Shown here piece after piece: positions 33,101-43,467 of a stretch of DNA of 64,000 nt. Location: positions 4,030,001 to 4,094,000 of the forward strand of contig JAYKYS010000010.1 of the NCBI GenBank assembly GCA_036924285.1, read 5' to 3'. A model generated the notes under the pieces. The model had not been told where the DNA came from and ran no database searches. It saw nothing but the letters and a program-made list of their open reading frames with translations. How positions within the stretch are numbered: position 1 is the stretch's first letter; each line of letters starts with the position of its first letter. This stretch comes from Asterella californica. Taxonomy: Eukaryota > Streptophyta > Marchantiopsida > Marchantiales > Aytoniaceae. The position numbers were made by a program, and so were the translations under genes.

Positions 33101-35168
33101 GGAAGAAGTCGAGACCCAACTCCTTGATGAAGGGTTTGGTCTCTACCAACTCTGTGACGGGTAACACCAACCCTCGAGGATGCATCAACATGCTTCGAGC
33201 CTCTGTTACACTAAGCCACACGTACTCGTTGTGAGCCGAAGACTTAGTCTTTCCCAAGTCCTCACAGTCTAACTTCCACTCTCAGAAGACGAATCTAGTC
33301 TTCCAGAAGACAGCTATTCCGTCTTCTAGGATTTTAACAGTGCTTCCTAAGTAGCTCTCTTCTTCGGAGCTATATCTAAACAATCCTAACTAAACAAGGC
33401 ATCGCATGGATTCCCAACAAGACAACCCACCTTGCATTTCATCCTACTTCCTAACAAAAGATCACAAGATGTGTGAGAAGTAGAGTATACAGGAGGTTCA
33501 GAAGATGGTTGCGAACTCCTGCGGTGACAGTGACCTCCAGGAAGACTCCCGGGACAGCTTCTGATTAACGGACGTACTCGGAAGACTTCTTGCAACCAGG
33601 CTTCCCATCATTGGTCTCATCTGTCTTCGGCTTCCGACACGCAATCTACTCTCATAACAAACACGAAACGTTCATACTCTGTTCTTCTGACTCCTTATCT
33701 CTCATACACACTCAGAAGAAGCTTGATGCATGACGAGAAGACATGACTCTCGATCATTTTCTCCAGATTCTGCCAGCAAGGCTTCTCACAACTCTCTTCT
33801 AAGTTCGAGAAGAAGAAAGAATATGCTGCTATGGGTTGGACAGAAGAGATATGTAAAAGACCCTCACGTCTTCTCGCGCATTCTGCCAGCCTTTCCAATC
33901 TTCTACTCTCTTTAGGAAGACGTGGATTTGAGAAGCTCAGAAGATCGGAAAGCACGGGTCTAGTTCCCAACTTCCAGCTTCTCGAAACAACAATCAACTC
34001 ACCAAGTCACTCAAGAATCGTACCAAGTCTTTCTCAACACAAATTCCAATCCAATCCAATCCACTCGATACGAATTTACAAACAGTCATCTTCCGAAGAT
34101 GTTCAGACATTCAGAAGCGTCTTCCGAAGATGTTCAGATCTTCAGAAACATATTTCGTCCATGGGTTCGGGAACAAAGGTGTGATAGGGTAGGGAAATTG
34201 ATAGTCAGGTGATCGAATTTAAGAATGGGAGATGGAGAAGCTTGATTCCAACTTGAGAAGAAGCGGGAAGATGACTATCAAAAATTGTCCAGCGCTTCCG
34301 TGTCCAATTTTTGTAGAAGAAAGTTCAGGGTAGGAAAATCGATGATCGATGGACTTCCTGCAAACGAGCGAGGAAGCGCGGGAGACATCATATCAGAGAC
34401 GAGAAGTGGTAGAAAAGAGAAAGAACACGGGAAGAACCTCAGTACTGCTTTTTGCTGCTTCTGTTGCACCTTCAGTCTTCTGCGTGCTTCCGCTCGTCAA
34501 TCCCAGCTCCAATGTGATCCCACAAACTTGCTCATGTCGTCAATCTTGAGCTGCACCCCTCTGCTGCTACAATCGATTCTTACTCCTCCTTCGAAACCTC
34601 TCTAATCAACCCTCGATGTCTACTTCCTGAAATCCGCAAGGATTTCTTCAGCTCGACTGTGCTTCCTATTTAACAGAATCGACCTCGCTCTCTCTCTTGC
34701 CGCAATTCGATCATATGAGTTCCCAATTCCACTTTTCTTGCTTCCAAGACTCAGTTCGATATCCTGATTGCAATCGACCTCTCAAAGCGCAATTGTCCTT
34801 CAGTGCAGGAAGCAGACGACTGATTTCATGCTAATATGCCTCGTCCCGTATCTTCTCTGTGATTTAGGTTAATGCTTTCATTTTTCTCGAATTATCTACT
34901 AGTGGGTAGTACACTTACTCTTGGGTGATGTGACACATGGTTGGTACCGTCAAAGACGCAATCATCATCTTCCGTCTTCTGTCTTCTGAAAGACACTCGT
35001 CTTCCGTCTTTCGAAGAAGTCAACTTCTCTTTACAAAAAATCCTTAAGATCATCTTCTCTCTAAGCAAGGTGTAATCTTAAGTAATAAGGTTATTTCAAT
35101 TACATAGATATATCATTAATTTCAAAAAATTCAAAAAATTGTATATCATGTAAATTGTGGGCACCAAA
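30112..35168 (-). mobile_element. Family A giant LTR, 5.06 kb, truncated at its 3' end
   Basis: On the minus strand it begins at 35168 with TTTGGTGCCCACA (TGTGGTGCCCACA in other copies) and carries the full LTR-borne ORF region. It breaks at about 30112, where 46466-47215 shows that about 0.75 kb of the LTR end is missing. It interrupts family C protease/RT coding right after a TYPIILGQSYII and RMET segment. This is the best copy for the left two thirds of the LTR, including the ~0.8 kb segment at 34170-34950 that the solo copy at 40991 lacks. Confidence 0.8.
30930..33257 (-). pseudogene. Family A LTR-borne coiled-coil protein, near-complete but frameshifted copy
   Basis: Minus-strand segments run in order. 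N-terminal MLMHPRGLVLPVTELVETKP (33195 on) is followed by EKKILPMISEKWHVLGST, then GRNGWKIEAYRESRK and FLEAIWEGLSVNWGAF. In a second frame come YVQTELVYLDTPAGGHL and FFCYMYVSKG, then a Lys/Arg cluster (DLPPRKMRR) like a nuclear signal. A coiled coil follows (LRTTEKLAAKYKTEA, QLRKSNQELQARLQQRD, about 31830-31582), then FNFTAGRSFLTLA, SMFRYLDRQIESLKTLYGLP and an acidic tail. About 750 codons in all, with at least three frame breaks. The N-terminal INWG...PFF pattern recalls gag-like domains of plant transposons; the real role is unknown. Confidence 0.65.
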
Positions 35169-35179
35169 TGTCTCCATTC

Positions 35180-35459
35180 TAACAGCAATAATGTAAGACT
35201 GCCCTAGAATGATAGGATAAGTTGACATATCTTGTACAAAGAAATTCTAAACATCACTGATGTCACCCACAGTTACCTTGATGTTGGGACAAGCACCATA
35301 GAGTTCTCCTCTCTGGTTGTTGGCAGCACGGATAAGCCATCCATGGTCGGTGTCTATAGACCACCTCCCACGCTTGTATAGCTCCTTAGACATTCGATTA
35401 ATCTTTGAGCTGTGATCAATCAATGCCATCACAGGTTCCTCTAGATCTCCCAGCTTCAC
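35180..35459 (-). pseudogene. Family C gypsy aspartic protease, cut by a family A LTR
   Basis: The minus frame gives VMALIDHSSKINRMSKELY, DTDHGWLIRAANNQRGELYG and ACPNIKVTVGDISDV. After a stop come NFFVQDMSTYPIILGQSYI and RMET. The family form is ALvD-GSeiNimS...GW-iRaANN-rgeLyGaCpnV-V-iGDv...NFFVQ...YPvILGQPyI...RMET. Here the active site reads DHS instead of D-(S/T/N)-G, and the frame ends at the LTR at 35168. Protease would mature Gag-Pol. The gene is inactive. Confidence 0.8.
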
Positions 35460-36629
35460 TAAGGTCTCTATGATTGCTCTAGCCCAATGGTTGTGAGAGT
35501 AATGACTCTTCTACGATGCTTCCACCTCATCTTCAAACCTCACGTGCTGATACGATCTCCCCTCTGATACTTGAGAGCAGTAATCAGCAATCTCATCTTC
35601 CTCATCTTCCGACAGTTTGGTCCTTAGAGCGCTAAGCGTAGCTGCTTCACCCAAAATCTGACATTTCCTCTTGATGATATCTATGATAACCTCATGGAAC
35701 TCACGCTTTGCTATCCCAAGAATCTCACCCAAAGTAAACTCAACCTTCCCATTCAAGATACGACTCTCTAACACTTGCTTCAGGTCTGTAGCAATCTTGT
35801 CAGACTGAAGTTTGTGTGCATGCATCTTACTCTTCTCCTTGCTCTTCTCCTTCTCCTTTGTTGTTGTAGGTGGTAGATCTTCCATACGCTCCTCCCGAGT
35901 AAGTGTTGTCTCCTATCTTGTCTCTAACCTAGCCCTTTCACTCCTTGTGGCAGGTCGTTTGGCTGTAGAAGCCTCACCTGCATCCTCCCTCCTACGTTTT
36001 TCTTCTAGTACAGCTTCATGATGACTTCTTGCAACATAATCATGCACTGACATAGTATCCACATGATCATTCCATCTTGTAGCTTCTCGAATTTAGTTGC
36101 CAATCCTCCGTAGCACATCCTTGTTTAGCTCTGTTCTAGCTACGGACCGCACTACAATCAGACCACAACCCAATAGTCTCTTTCTCTCTCTCCATTTCCA
36201 CTTTCACTCCACAAGTAGCAGCATTCACAAGAGAAACAACATGTGATGCAGATATCTCATTTACAAGTCTTTTCATACCACCCTTGCCAAAGTTGGTTCC
36301 AAACATCCTCAATGCATCTGTAAACCACCATGTAAGAAGAGATAATCTCTTCTTACATGGTCTAGGCTATCGCACCATATACAACAATGAACAAAGCCTT
36401 CTCTCATCTGAGGTCTCTGCATAGCAGGTTGTACATTCTGCTCCTTCTTTTCTAACCTAGTGAGCTTAAGCTTAAGCTCCTTCATACCCTTGATCAACTC
36501 ATCAAGCAGTGAGTCTTCCTCTCTAGCAATTACCAAAGTAGGCTTAGTAGGCAACTGCTTGACAGGAATTATCAGAGATGCTACTTCACTTACCACCACT
36601 TTGTCTCTTCTTCTCTGTCTCTTGATCAC
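35460..36629 (-). pseudogene. Family C gypsy gag C-terminal region with CCHC knuckle
   Basis: The knuckle is CIWCDSLDHVRRDY at about 36380-36340 on the minus strand; the last Cys is Tyr. Before it is a basic/coiled segment (LIKGMKELKLKLTRLEKKEQ). After a gap, 35885-35511 carries a charged helical segment with TDLKQVLESRILNGKVEFTL and IAKREFHEVIIDIIKRKCQ, ending in YQHVRFEDEVEAS next to the protease. This parallels 2115-3490. Frame breaks between segments make it non-functional. Confidence 0.65.
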
Positions 36630-36649
36630 CCTCTATGAATCTTCAGTGT

Positions 36650-37024
36650 AGTACTCCTCCTTCAAAGCTCGCATAAAGCTCTCCCAACTCTGTCCTTGCT
36701 GCTGCTTGAGCTCCTTCACACGCCCACGAATCTCATGGACAACAGCAAGTCAAAGTTCTCCATCATCTCCTTCCCAGACACCTTGTTCACCTCCATCTCC
36801 CTAGCATAATATCGCACATACTTGGAAATATCTATCCCCTTGAACTGGTCCATCTTGTGCACCACTGATTGCAACACCTTGGTTGTTGATACCTCCTTCC
36901 TCTCTGTGCTCTGCTGCTGATGGATAAACATGTGAAAAGCTTGGAACATCTTCATCGTAGCAGCATCAAGCTGAACAGGTTGCTGAGCAGCAGCAGCACC
37001 TCCACTTGATGATCCTTGGTTGGC
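36650..37024 (-). pseudogene. Family C gypsy gag N-terminal region, second copy
   Basis: The minus frame starts at an ATG at about 37025 (MANQGSSSGGAAAAQQ) and has QLDAATMKMFQAFHMF, RKEVSTTKVLQSVVHKMDQF, ISKYVRYYAREMEVNKVSG and KEMMENFDLLLSMRF. Each block has a counterpart in the 4328-3824 copy, including the poly-neutral start followed by QLD-----MFQA. The frame is lost near 36716. A leader lies to the right. Confidence 0.75.
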
Positions 37025-37028
37025 CATG

Positions 37029-37419
37029 ATATCTGATCCTGTAACACTCTCAAGAAAACTCCCACCTTAAGTGTTTCACGTCGAGTTCACCAAAAAAGAG
37101 TATGTCGAGGTGTGATCCATCTACCTAGAAAAATGTCGGACTTCTGTCTGTGGTTGTTTACTCAAGAGGTAGGCTTTTCAGGTGACAACATGACGCTATA
37201 AACACTCACGCAGGTGTGTAGGATCCTCTAATATGCTCAAAAAGCGAAATTCAGGTCTAACTAGTAGTAATGAGATCAAGCGGTGAACTTTAACACTCAA
37301 GGAGAGGAAAAATATGATGGTTCAGACTTCTAAAACCCTCCTACATGCAAAAGAGGTCCTACTGAACACACACACGAAGTTTCAGCCTGAGATCAAATTC
37401 TAGCACCGAGATATGAACA
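37029..37419. other. Leader of the family C copy, no gene
   Basis: On the minus strand, GTTACAGGATCAGATATC lies just before the gag ATG. It weakly resembles an LTR end followed by an initiator-tRNA primer site (TGGTATCAGAGC). Otherwise nothing is recognised before the family A fragment begins at about 37420. Confidence 0.35.
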
Positions 37420-38671
37420 CTTGGAAGATCGGAAGGCACAGGCTTGATTCCCAACTTCGAGCTTCTCGAAACAACAAACAACTCACCAAGTCACTCAAGA
37501 TTTGTACCAAGCCTCTCTCAACACAAAACCCAATCTAATCCACTCTTGATATGAATTGCACACAGTCGTCTTCCGAAGATGTTCAGATCTTTCGAAGCGT
37601 CTTCTGTCTAGGGGTTCAGGAGAAGAGCTGTGGTAGGATAGGAAAATTGATAATTGCGGGATCGAATTGGAGAATGAGAGATAGGGAAGCTCGATTACAG
37701 CTCGAGAAGAAGCGAGAAGATGGTTATCGAAAATTGGGCAGCGCTTCTGCACCCAATTTCACAAAAAGAAATTTCGGGATGGGGAAAGCAATCGATGGGC
37801 TTCCTGCAAACAATCGGAGAAGCGCGGAGAACACTAAACTAGAGGTGAGAAGCAGTGGGAAGGGGAAAGAACATGAGAAGAACCTCAAACAGTCTTCTGG
37901 CTGCTTCTTGTAGTGCCTTCAGTCTTCTACGCGCTTCCGGCTCCACCTCAGCTTCCAATGCGATCTCACAGAACTGCTCCTATCGTCGATTCTGAGCTAC
38001 GTCTTGCTGCTTCCTCAATCGATCAGTGCTCCACCTTCGATACTTCTTCAATCGTCCTTCAATGTCTGCTTCTAGAAATCTACAAGGGGCTCCTTCAGCT
38101 CGATGGTGCTTCTTGCTCTCACAGAATTGTCCTCTCGCTTTCTCTCTAGCCTCGATTCGATCCTTGCTATCCATGATTTCACTACTCCTTGCTTCCAGGT
38201 CCAATTCGACACTCTGATTGCAATCGACCTCCTAAGGCGCAATTGTCCTTCGGTGCGAGAAGCGGTCAGCTGATTTCGTGCTAATGTGCCTTCTCCCGTA
38301 TCTTCCTTGCGCGATTAGGGGTTCGACCTCCTTGACCTATCTACTACCATGGTGGATACCTGGTAGGTACACCTACCTCCCTCCTAGGTGGTGCGTGGTA
38401 GGTACTCATGCAGACGTGGTTGCTATCTTCTGGAAGACACCCGTCTTCCGTCTTCCGTCTTCCGAAGACCTTGTCGAGAAGACGTCTTCTCGGAAGACGT
38501 CCTTCTTCCATCTTCGGAAGAAGTCGACTTTTTTTACAAAAAGTTCTTAAGACCATCTTTCTTCTAAGCAAGATGTAATCTTAAGCAACAAGGTTATTTC
38601 AATTACACAGACATGTTATTAACTTCAAAAATTTCAAAAATTCGTAAATCTGGTAAAATGTGGGCACCACA
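37420..38671 (-). mobile_element. Family A LTR, 5'-end fragment (1.25 kb)
   Basis: On the minus strand it starts at 38671 with TGTGGTGCCCACA and continues through the GTCTTC/GAAGAC-rich block and the ~0.8 kb segment also present at 34170-34950 and 49150-49860. It breaks at about 37420 in the block that matches 33935-34040. It abuts and truncates the family B RT on its right. No part of the LTR-borne ORF is included. Confidence 0.8.
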
Positions 38672-38699
38672 CTGTAGTATAGAAGATATCTTTCTTGGA

Positions 38700-39433
38700 T
38701 CAGAGAGTAATCCATCCTGACAAATTATAGTTCGGCAAAATCCTAGAATTAATTACAAGCATGCACTTTTCTGAGTTTAGACTTGGTCTATATTGTCTAC
38801 AACTTTCAAAGTATTCTTGCAATTGTTGTAAATGCTTGACTTTAGACCGATACACGGTAAAGTCATCTAGATAAGTCTGCATGAACTTATTCATATACTT
38901 TTGGAATGTTACAGTGATCACTCTCTGGAAGGTAGATGACGCATTGTTTACACCAAAAGGCATTATCTTATAGATGAATGTTCTCCACTCCGTGATGGAC
39001 ATTATTTTCTCCATGTCACGTTCTCCTGCTGAGACGCGATTAGATCCGCTAAATCCGTCCAAGAATGAATACATTTCTTGTTCTATGACTGCTTCCAACA
39101 TAAGATCAATTTAAGATAGAGGAAATACATCGGTGATGGTATTGACATTTAGCTAATTGTGTATCTATGCAAATATATTTACTGTTTTCTTGGGTATCAC
39201 CATAATTGGTGATACCCAAGCCGAGGTCTCCACTGGATAAATAAACTTAAAGAATAGCAATTGTCGAGCTCCACTTTAACCATTGTAGCATAGTTGAAGT
39301 TCATCCTATCTCTCTTTCTCCTGACTGACCTAGTATTTAGCTCTAGGTCAATATGATGTCTAACAATATGTGGAGGTATGTCATTCATGTCTACGTACTC
39401 CAAAGCAAACACATCCTTGAATTCTTGAAGCAA
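38700..39433 (-). pseudogene. Family B gypsy reverse transcriptase, degenerate
   Basis: The minus strand shows LQEFKDVFALEYVDMNDIPP and VRHHIDLELNTRSVRRKRDR (pre-RT and fingers), then in another frame EMYSFLDGFSGSNRV, WRTFIYKIMPFGVNNASSTF and QTYLDDFTVYRSKVKHL. The YLDD active site is intact. The FPFGV-NA-tTFQR landmark is also present. The C-terminal connection and RNase H are lost where the family A fragment begins at 38671. The fingers and palm are in different frames. Confidence 0.85.
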
Positions 39434-40463
39434 ATGAATAAGTTGTCATTCAAACTCAAGATCGCGTAGTTGTGCATTTATATGTACATGTTGTGGCTTG
39501 TCCTCCATCCTCAAGTTGATGACTTTGACTTGTTCTGCTTTTGATGAGTCCACGTCAGACTATCCTTCCCTTTGGTAGCTTCTTATGTCCAGGTCTCATG
39601 AAGAAGAAATGGTTTAGAAGTGATCTTGAGCCAAGGTGTGTCATATTCGACTTTGTGTCTGACTCTAGATCATGAAGTTTGAGAGTCATGTTATAGACTA
39701 TTCGTGCTTTGACCTTTCTAGGATTGAGCCTTGCCTCTTTGAAATATTATACAAGTTCATTTAGCAACAATATCAAGGAAGGATTGGCTTGTAGTCATTC
39801 TTACGCTTCTTGATATGGGATGTCTTTTGTCCAATCAATATCTTCTATCATTCGAGGTCATAAATCTACTTTGCTATGCATAGTTATTACGTGGACTTGT
39901 AATATGTGTCATTCATCATGAATAGTAAGCTCGTTCGTAGTCCAATTGTGATTCAACTTTGCAGCTCATATCCGAGTTCTCCCTAGAAGCAGTTGAGTTG
40001 CATCAGATGTTCTCAGATCCACTACTACCGAGTTGACAAATCTTATACCTGTTACTTCCACTGAAAAATACCTCATGATTCCTAAAGGATGAACTTTCTT
40101 ACGATATATCATTCCTCCCCAAAATAATGCAGGGTATATCCGATGATAGCTCAACTAATCTACTAAATGCTTCTAATCAAATTTACTCCGGCTCCCTCAT
40201 CTATCATGACTTCTGTAACAAATCTCTCTCCTAGCTTGACTAGTATCATAAGTCTATGTTGATCCCAATATTTTTTTTGATACTACATGAGTAGATATTG
40301 TGCGTTCATCACCTTCATGTGACTCATTTGTGTTAAGATGACATTTGATAAATTTCTGTCACTGAGGTGCCATGACTAATAGCTCCTCCACACTTACTGA
40401 TAGTTTGGTATCGTTGTTGTGTGATCCTCTGACAGTTCATAACAACCTCTGTACTATGATCAT
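39434..40463 (-). pseudogene. Family B gypsy protease region next to its 5' LTR; gag missing
   Basis: The minus frame at 40154-39966 reads ALFWGGMIYRKKVHPLGIMR, YFSVEVTGIRFVNSVVVDL and ATQLLLGRTRI. The last resembles the ILLGRpWL end of gypsy proteases. Stops break the rest. There is room for only ~300 bases between this and the LTR at 40464, so gag is deleted. On the minus strand, TAGTACAGAGG lies 7-17 bases inside the LTR end and loosely resembles the initiator-tRNA primer site TGGTATCAGAGC. Confidence 0.5.
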
Positions 40464-40990
40464 TGTCGTATAACATGTTTTTCTGGCTAAGAATACACTG
40501 AGTATATGACTATGCAAAGGTATGTAGCTTGAATAAGTTGCCTCTTAATCTTGATCTTTCAATCCACATGTTTCACTATCTATTAGCTTCACATCAATCC
40601 AACCGGCACAGTTCAATCTATTGCAACCGAAAGATGCTCTAGTGCGGCATTATCACATGTGCAACTTTCAAAACTCAATCAAACTTCGCTTTCATATCTA
40701 TAAACCAATCGATTCTTAATACAACTTGCTGCACACCTTGGTCTCCTAAGCATACGCGACAAGAAACTTTGTTGGACCATTCACTCCTACTCTGAATAAT
40801 TTTCAGGTCGAAACATGAATCCAACTCTTAGATATGGATCAAATCCGAATCTATGCTAACTTAAGAGCTTTACAGATCCATGTAGGCTTGATCCAGGACC
40901 CTGAACAACCCATTCAACCATTCAAGATAAAACTTTCCAGATATCTTATTAAGACATTCCTCAATCCTAGAAAATTTCACTCTGAAATTC
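40464..40990 (-). mobile_element. Family B LTR, left part, split by the solo family A LTR
   Basis: It starts TGTCGTATAACATG and follows 7861-8715 with a ~0.34 kb internal deletion. It is interrupted at 40990 and resumes at 44733. The last five bases, AATTC (40986-40990), are repeated at 44728-44732. Confidence 0.85.
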
Positions 40991-41100
40991 TGTGGTGCCC
41001 ACAAATTACAGGATTCACGAATTTTTAAGATTTTTAAGATTAATAACTTGTTTGTATAACTGAAGGAGCGTGGTTACTTAAGATTACAGCTTCCTTAGCA

Positions 41101-41265
41101 GGAAGATAAACTTAAGGGCTGTTTGTAATAATAAGTTGACTTCTTTGGAAGACGACCGTCTTCCGAAGAGCGTCTTCTTGGTGGTGTCTTCGGAAGACGG
41201 AAGACGCTTCGGAAGACTGAAACATCTTCGGAAGACGTTTCGGACGCCTGACTGTCTTTGGAAGT
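41101..41265. repeat. GAAGAC/GTCTTC-rich block near the start of the family A LTR
   Basis: At least eight GAAGAC or GTCTTC words occur within about 110 bases. The same kind of block sits 130-270 bases from the LTR start in other copies: 38400-38530, 49945-50050 and 34970-35030. Its constant place suggests an enhancer-like or simple repeat part of the U3 region; no factor is identified. Confidence 0.6.
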
Positions 41266-42149
41266 CGACTGTACACAATTCGTATCAAGAGTGGATTTGC
41301 TTTGCTTTTGTGTTAAGAGAGGCTTGGTACGAATCCTGAGTGGCTTGGTAAGTTGTTTTGTTATTTCGAGAAGTTGGAAGTCGGGAACTAGGCCTGTGCC
41401 TCCCGGTCTTCCAAGCTTCTCAACTCCACATCTTCCTAGAGAGACTAGAAGATTGAAAGGCTGGCAAAATGAGCGAGAAGACGTGAGGGTCCATTTCGGG
41501 TCTCTTCTGTCCGACCCATAGCAGCCATTCCTTCTTCTTCTCAAACTTAGGAGAGAGTCGTGAGAAGACTTGCTGGCAGAATCTGGAGAGAATGGTCGAG
41601 GGTCATGTCTTCCCACCAAGCAGCAAGCTTCTTTTGAGTGCGTATGAGAGGCGAGAAGTCAGAAGAACAGAGTGCAATTGTCTTGAGTCTGTTGTGAGGA
41701 TAGATTGCACGTAGGAAGACGAAGACAGGTGAGACTAGTGAAGGGAAGCCTGACTTCGGGAGGTCTTCCGAGAAAGACATTGAATTGGAAACTGTCCCGG
41801 GTGTCTTCCCAGAGACCACTGTCACCGCAGGAGCCCGCAACCATCTTCCGAACCTGTTATGCACTTTATGTTTCGCGAATCTTGTATCTTCTGATAGGAA
41901 GTAGGATGTAATGCAAGGTGGGTTGTCTTCTTGGTAATCCATACGAGGCCTTGCTTAGATAGGATTGTTTAGATATAGCTCGGAAGACGAGAGCTATCTA
42001 GGAAGTACTGTTAGAATCCCGGAAGACGGAGTAGCTGTCTTCTGGAAGACTAGTTTCGTCTTCTGAGAGTAGAAGCTAGACTGTGAGAACTTGGGAAGGA
42101 CTGAGCCTTCGACTCACAGTAAGTGCGTGTGGCTTAGTGCAACAACGAA

Positions 42150-43038
42150 GTACAAGACGGAAGCAGCCGCTTCTGCCAAAGAGTTAACGCAGCTGAAGAA
42201 GAGCAACCAGGAGTTGCAGGCGCGTTTACAGCAGCGTGACTAGGAGGTTCTGCGAGTGCGAGGTAAGATCACCGTCCTTGCAGAAGAGAGGACGACATGG
42301 AAGACACTGCGGGAAGCCACAAAAGCGCAGACTGCAGCCGAGAAGACGCAGCGAGAAGCAGCGGAAGCTCGTGCGCAGGAGATGTTAGCTCAGTCGATGG
42401 AGGCGCTTCGGAAGAAGTTCAACTTCACCGCGAGTAGGAAGTTGCTTACCCTGGCTAGAGGATGGGACAACGAGTCCAAGAAAATGTTGGTGGAATGCAG
42501 GGAAAGCATGTTCAGGTACTTGGATCGGCAGATAGAGGGAGTGAAGACACTCTATGGTCTTCCCTAGCTTCCGATACCTGCAACTGCATCTTCTCAAGCT
42601 CCAGCACCATCTACTGGATCTGGAATGGAGAAGGAGTTTGACCTAGTTGTGCACTTGGTAGTGACAGCGTTGGAAGCCGAGAAGAACCTAGAAGATGCCC
42701 CGGAAGACAAGACGTCTTCTGGAAGACAGGAAGGAAGACCGTCTTCCCAGGTATTCCGCGTGGAGAAAACGACTTCCCCGGACCCCTATGAGGTCACCAT
42801 GGCTCCCAATGTTGAACTAGTGTCTCAGAAGAGCGAGGAAGCACAAGTCGACCCAGCTTCCCAGAAGACGCTTCTGTCTTCCGAAGTAGCAGCAGCAGAG
42901 CCAGCGATGAACGTGGAGGAGGAGGCCACCTCAGCGACACCCGAGGTAATTACAGGGCTTCTCAGCGTATCAGAAGCCGTTTTAGTAGTTCAGGCAGGAG
43001 TAGATCAGGTGGAAATGACATCCGAGCCATTAGAGTAG
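42150..43038 (+). pseudogene. Family A LTR-borne ORF, coiled coil to C-terminus
   Basis: The plus frame enters at the coiled coil (KYKTEAAASAKELTQLKKSN-like, 42150-42240), meets a TAG at 42241, and continues with RGKITVLAEERTTWKTLRE, ALRKKFNFTASRKLLTLARG and SMFRYLDRQIEGVKTLYGLP. A second TAG follows at 42565-42567. The same frame then reads the Pro/Ser-rich linker, EFDLVVHLVVTALEAEKN and the acidic tail to a TAG near 43036. Apart from the two stops, the frame is open for about 290 codons. Compared with 61740-61820, most differences are silent. The N-terminal domain is deleted in this copy. Confidence 0.65.
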
Positions 43039-43349
43039 AATCCAAAGCGTAGAAGATCAAGAGCTTGTCCAAACTTAGTAAGTGCCCAACATACTATATT
43101 AAGAAATAGCATGTCCAGTTTAATTTTAGATCAGTGACCATATGACAGAGTAGGCAGCGCAAGGTAAACAAGTGGATGGCTAATTAGGAAAAGGGAACCG
43201 TTTTTGCATGTGAGGTGGCAACCTTCTGGCGGTGCCCATCCCTCCCTGATTGCAATCGAAGATTGGAGGGGATTCCCTCTGCGTCTCAAGGCAGATGGTT
43301 AAGTAGGATCGAAGAGTAGGAAATTGGACCTGTGTGGAGAATTGAGTTC

Positions 43350-43467
43350 TGCACACACATTCCAATCTTACGGTGCAGACAGATTAGACACACAGGCGAG
43401 TCTTCGAAGAAACTGGCTGCCTGCACACACATACCAATCTTACGGTGCAGGAGACAGATTAGACACT
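43350..43467. repeat. 72-bp tandem duplication inside the solo family A LTR
   Basis: GCACACACATTCCAATCTTA at 43351 and GCACACACATACCAATCTTA at 43423 begin two adjacent near-identical units that also share CGGTGCAG and ACAGATTAGACAC. The offset is 72 bases. Other family A copies appear not to have the second unit. Confidence 0.8.
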
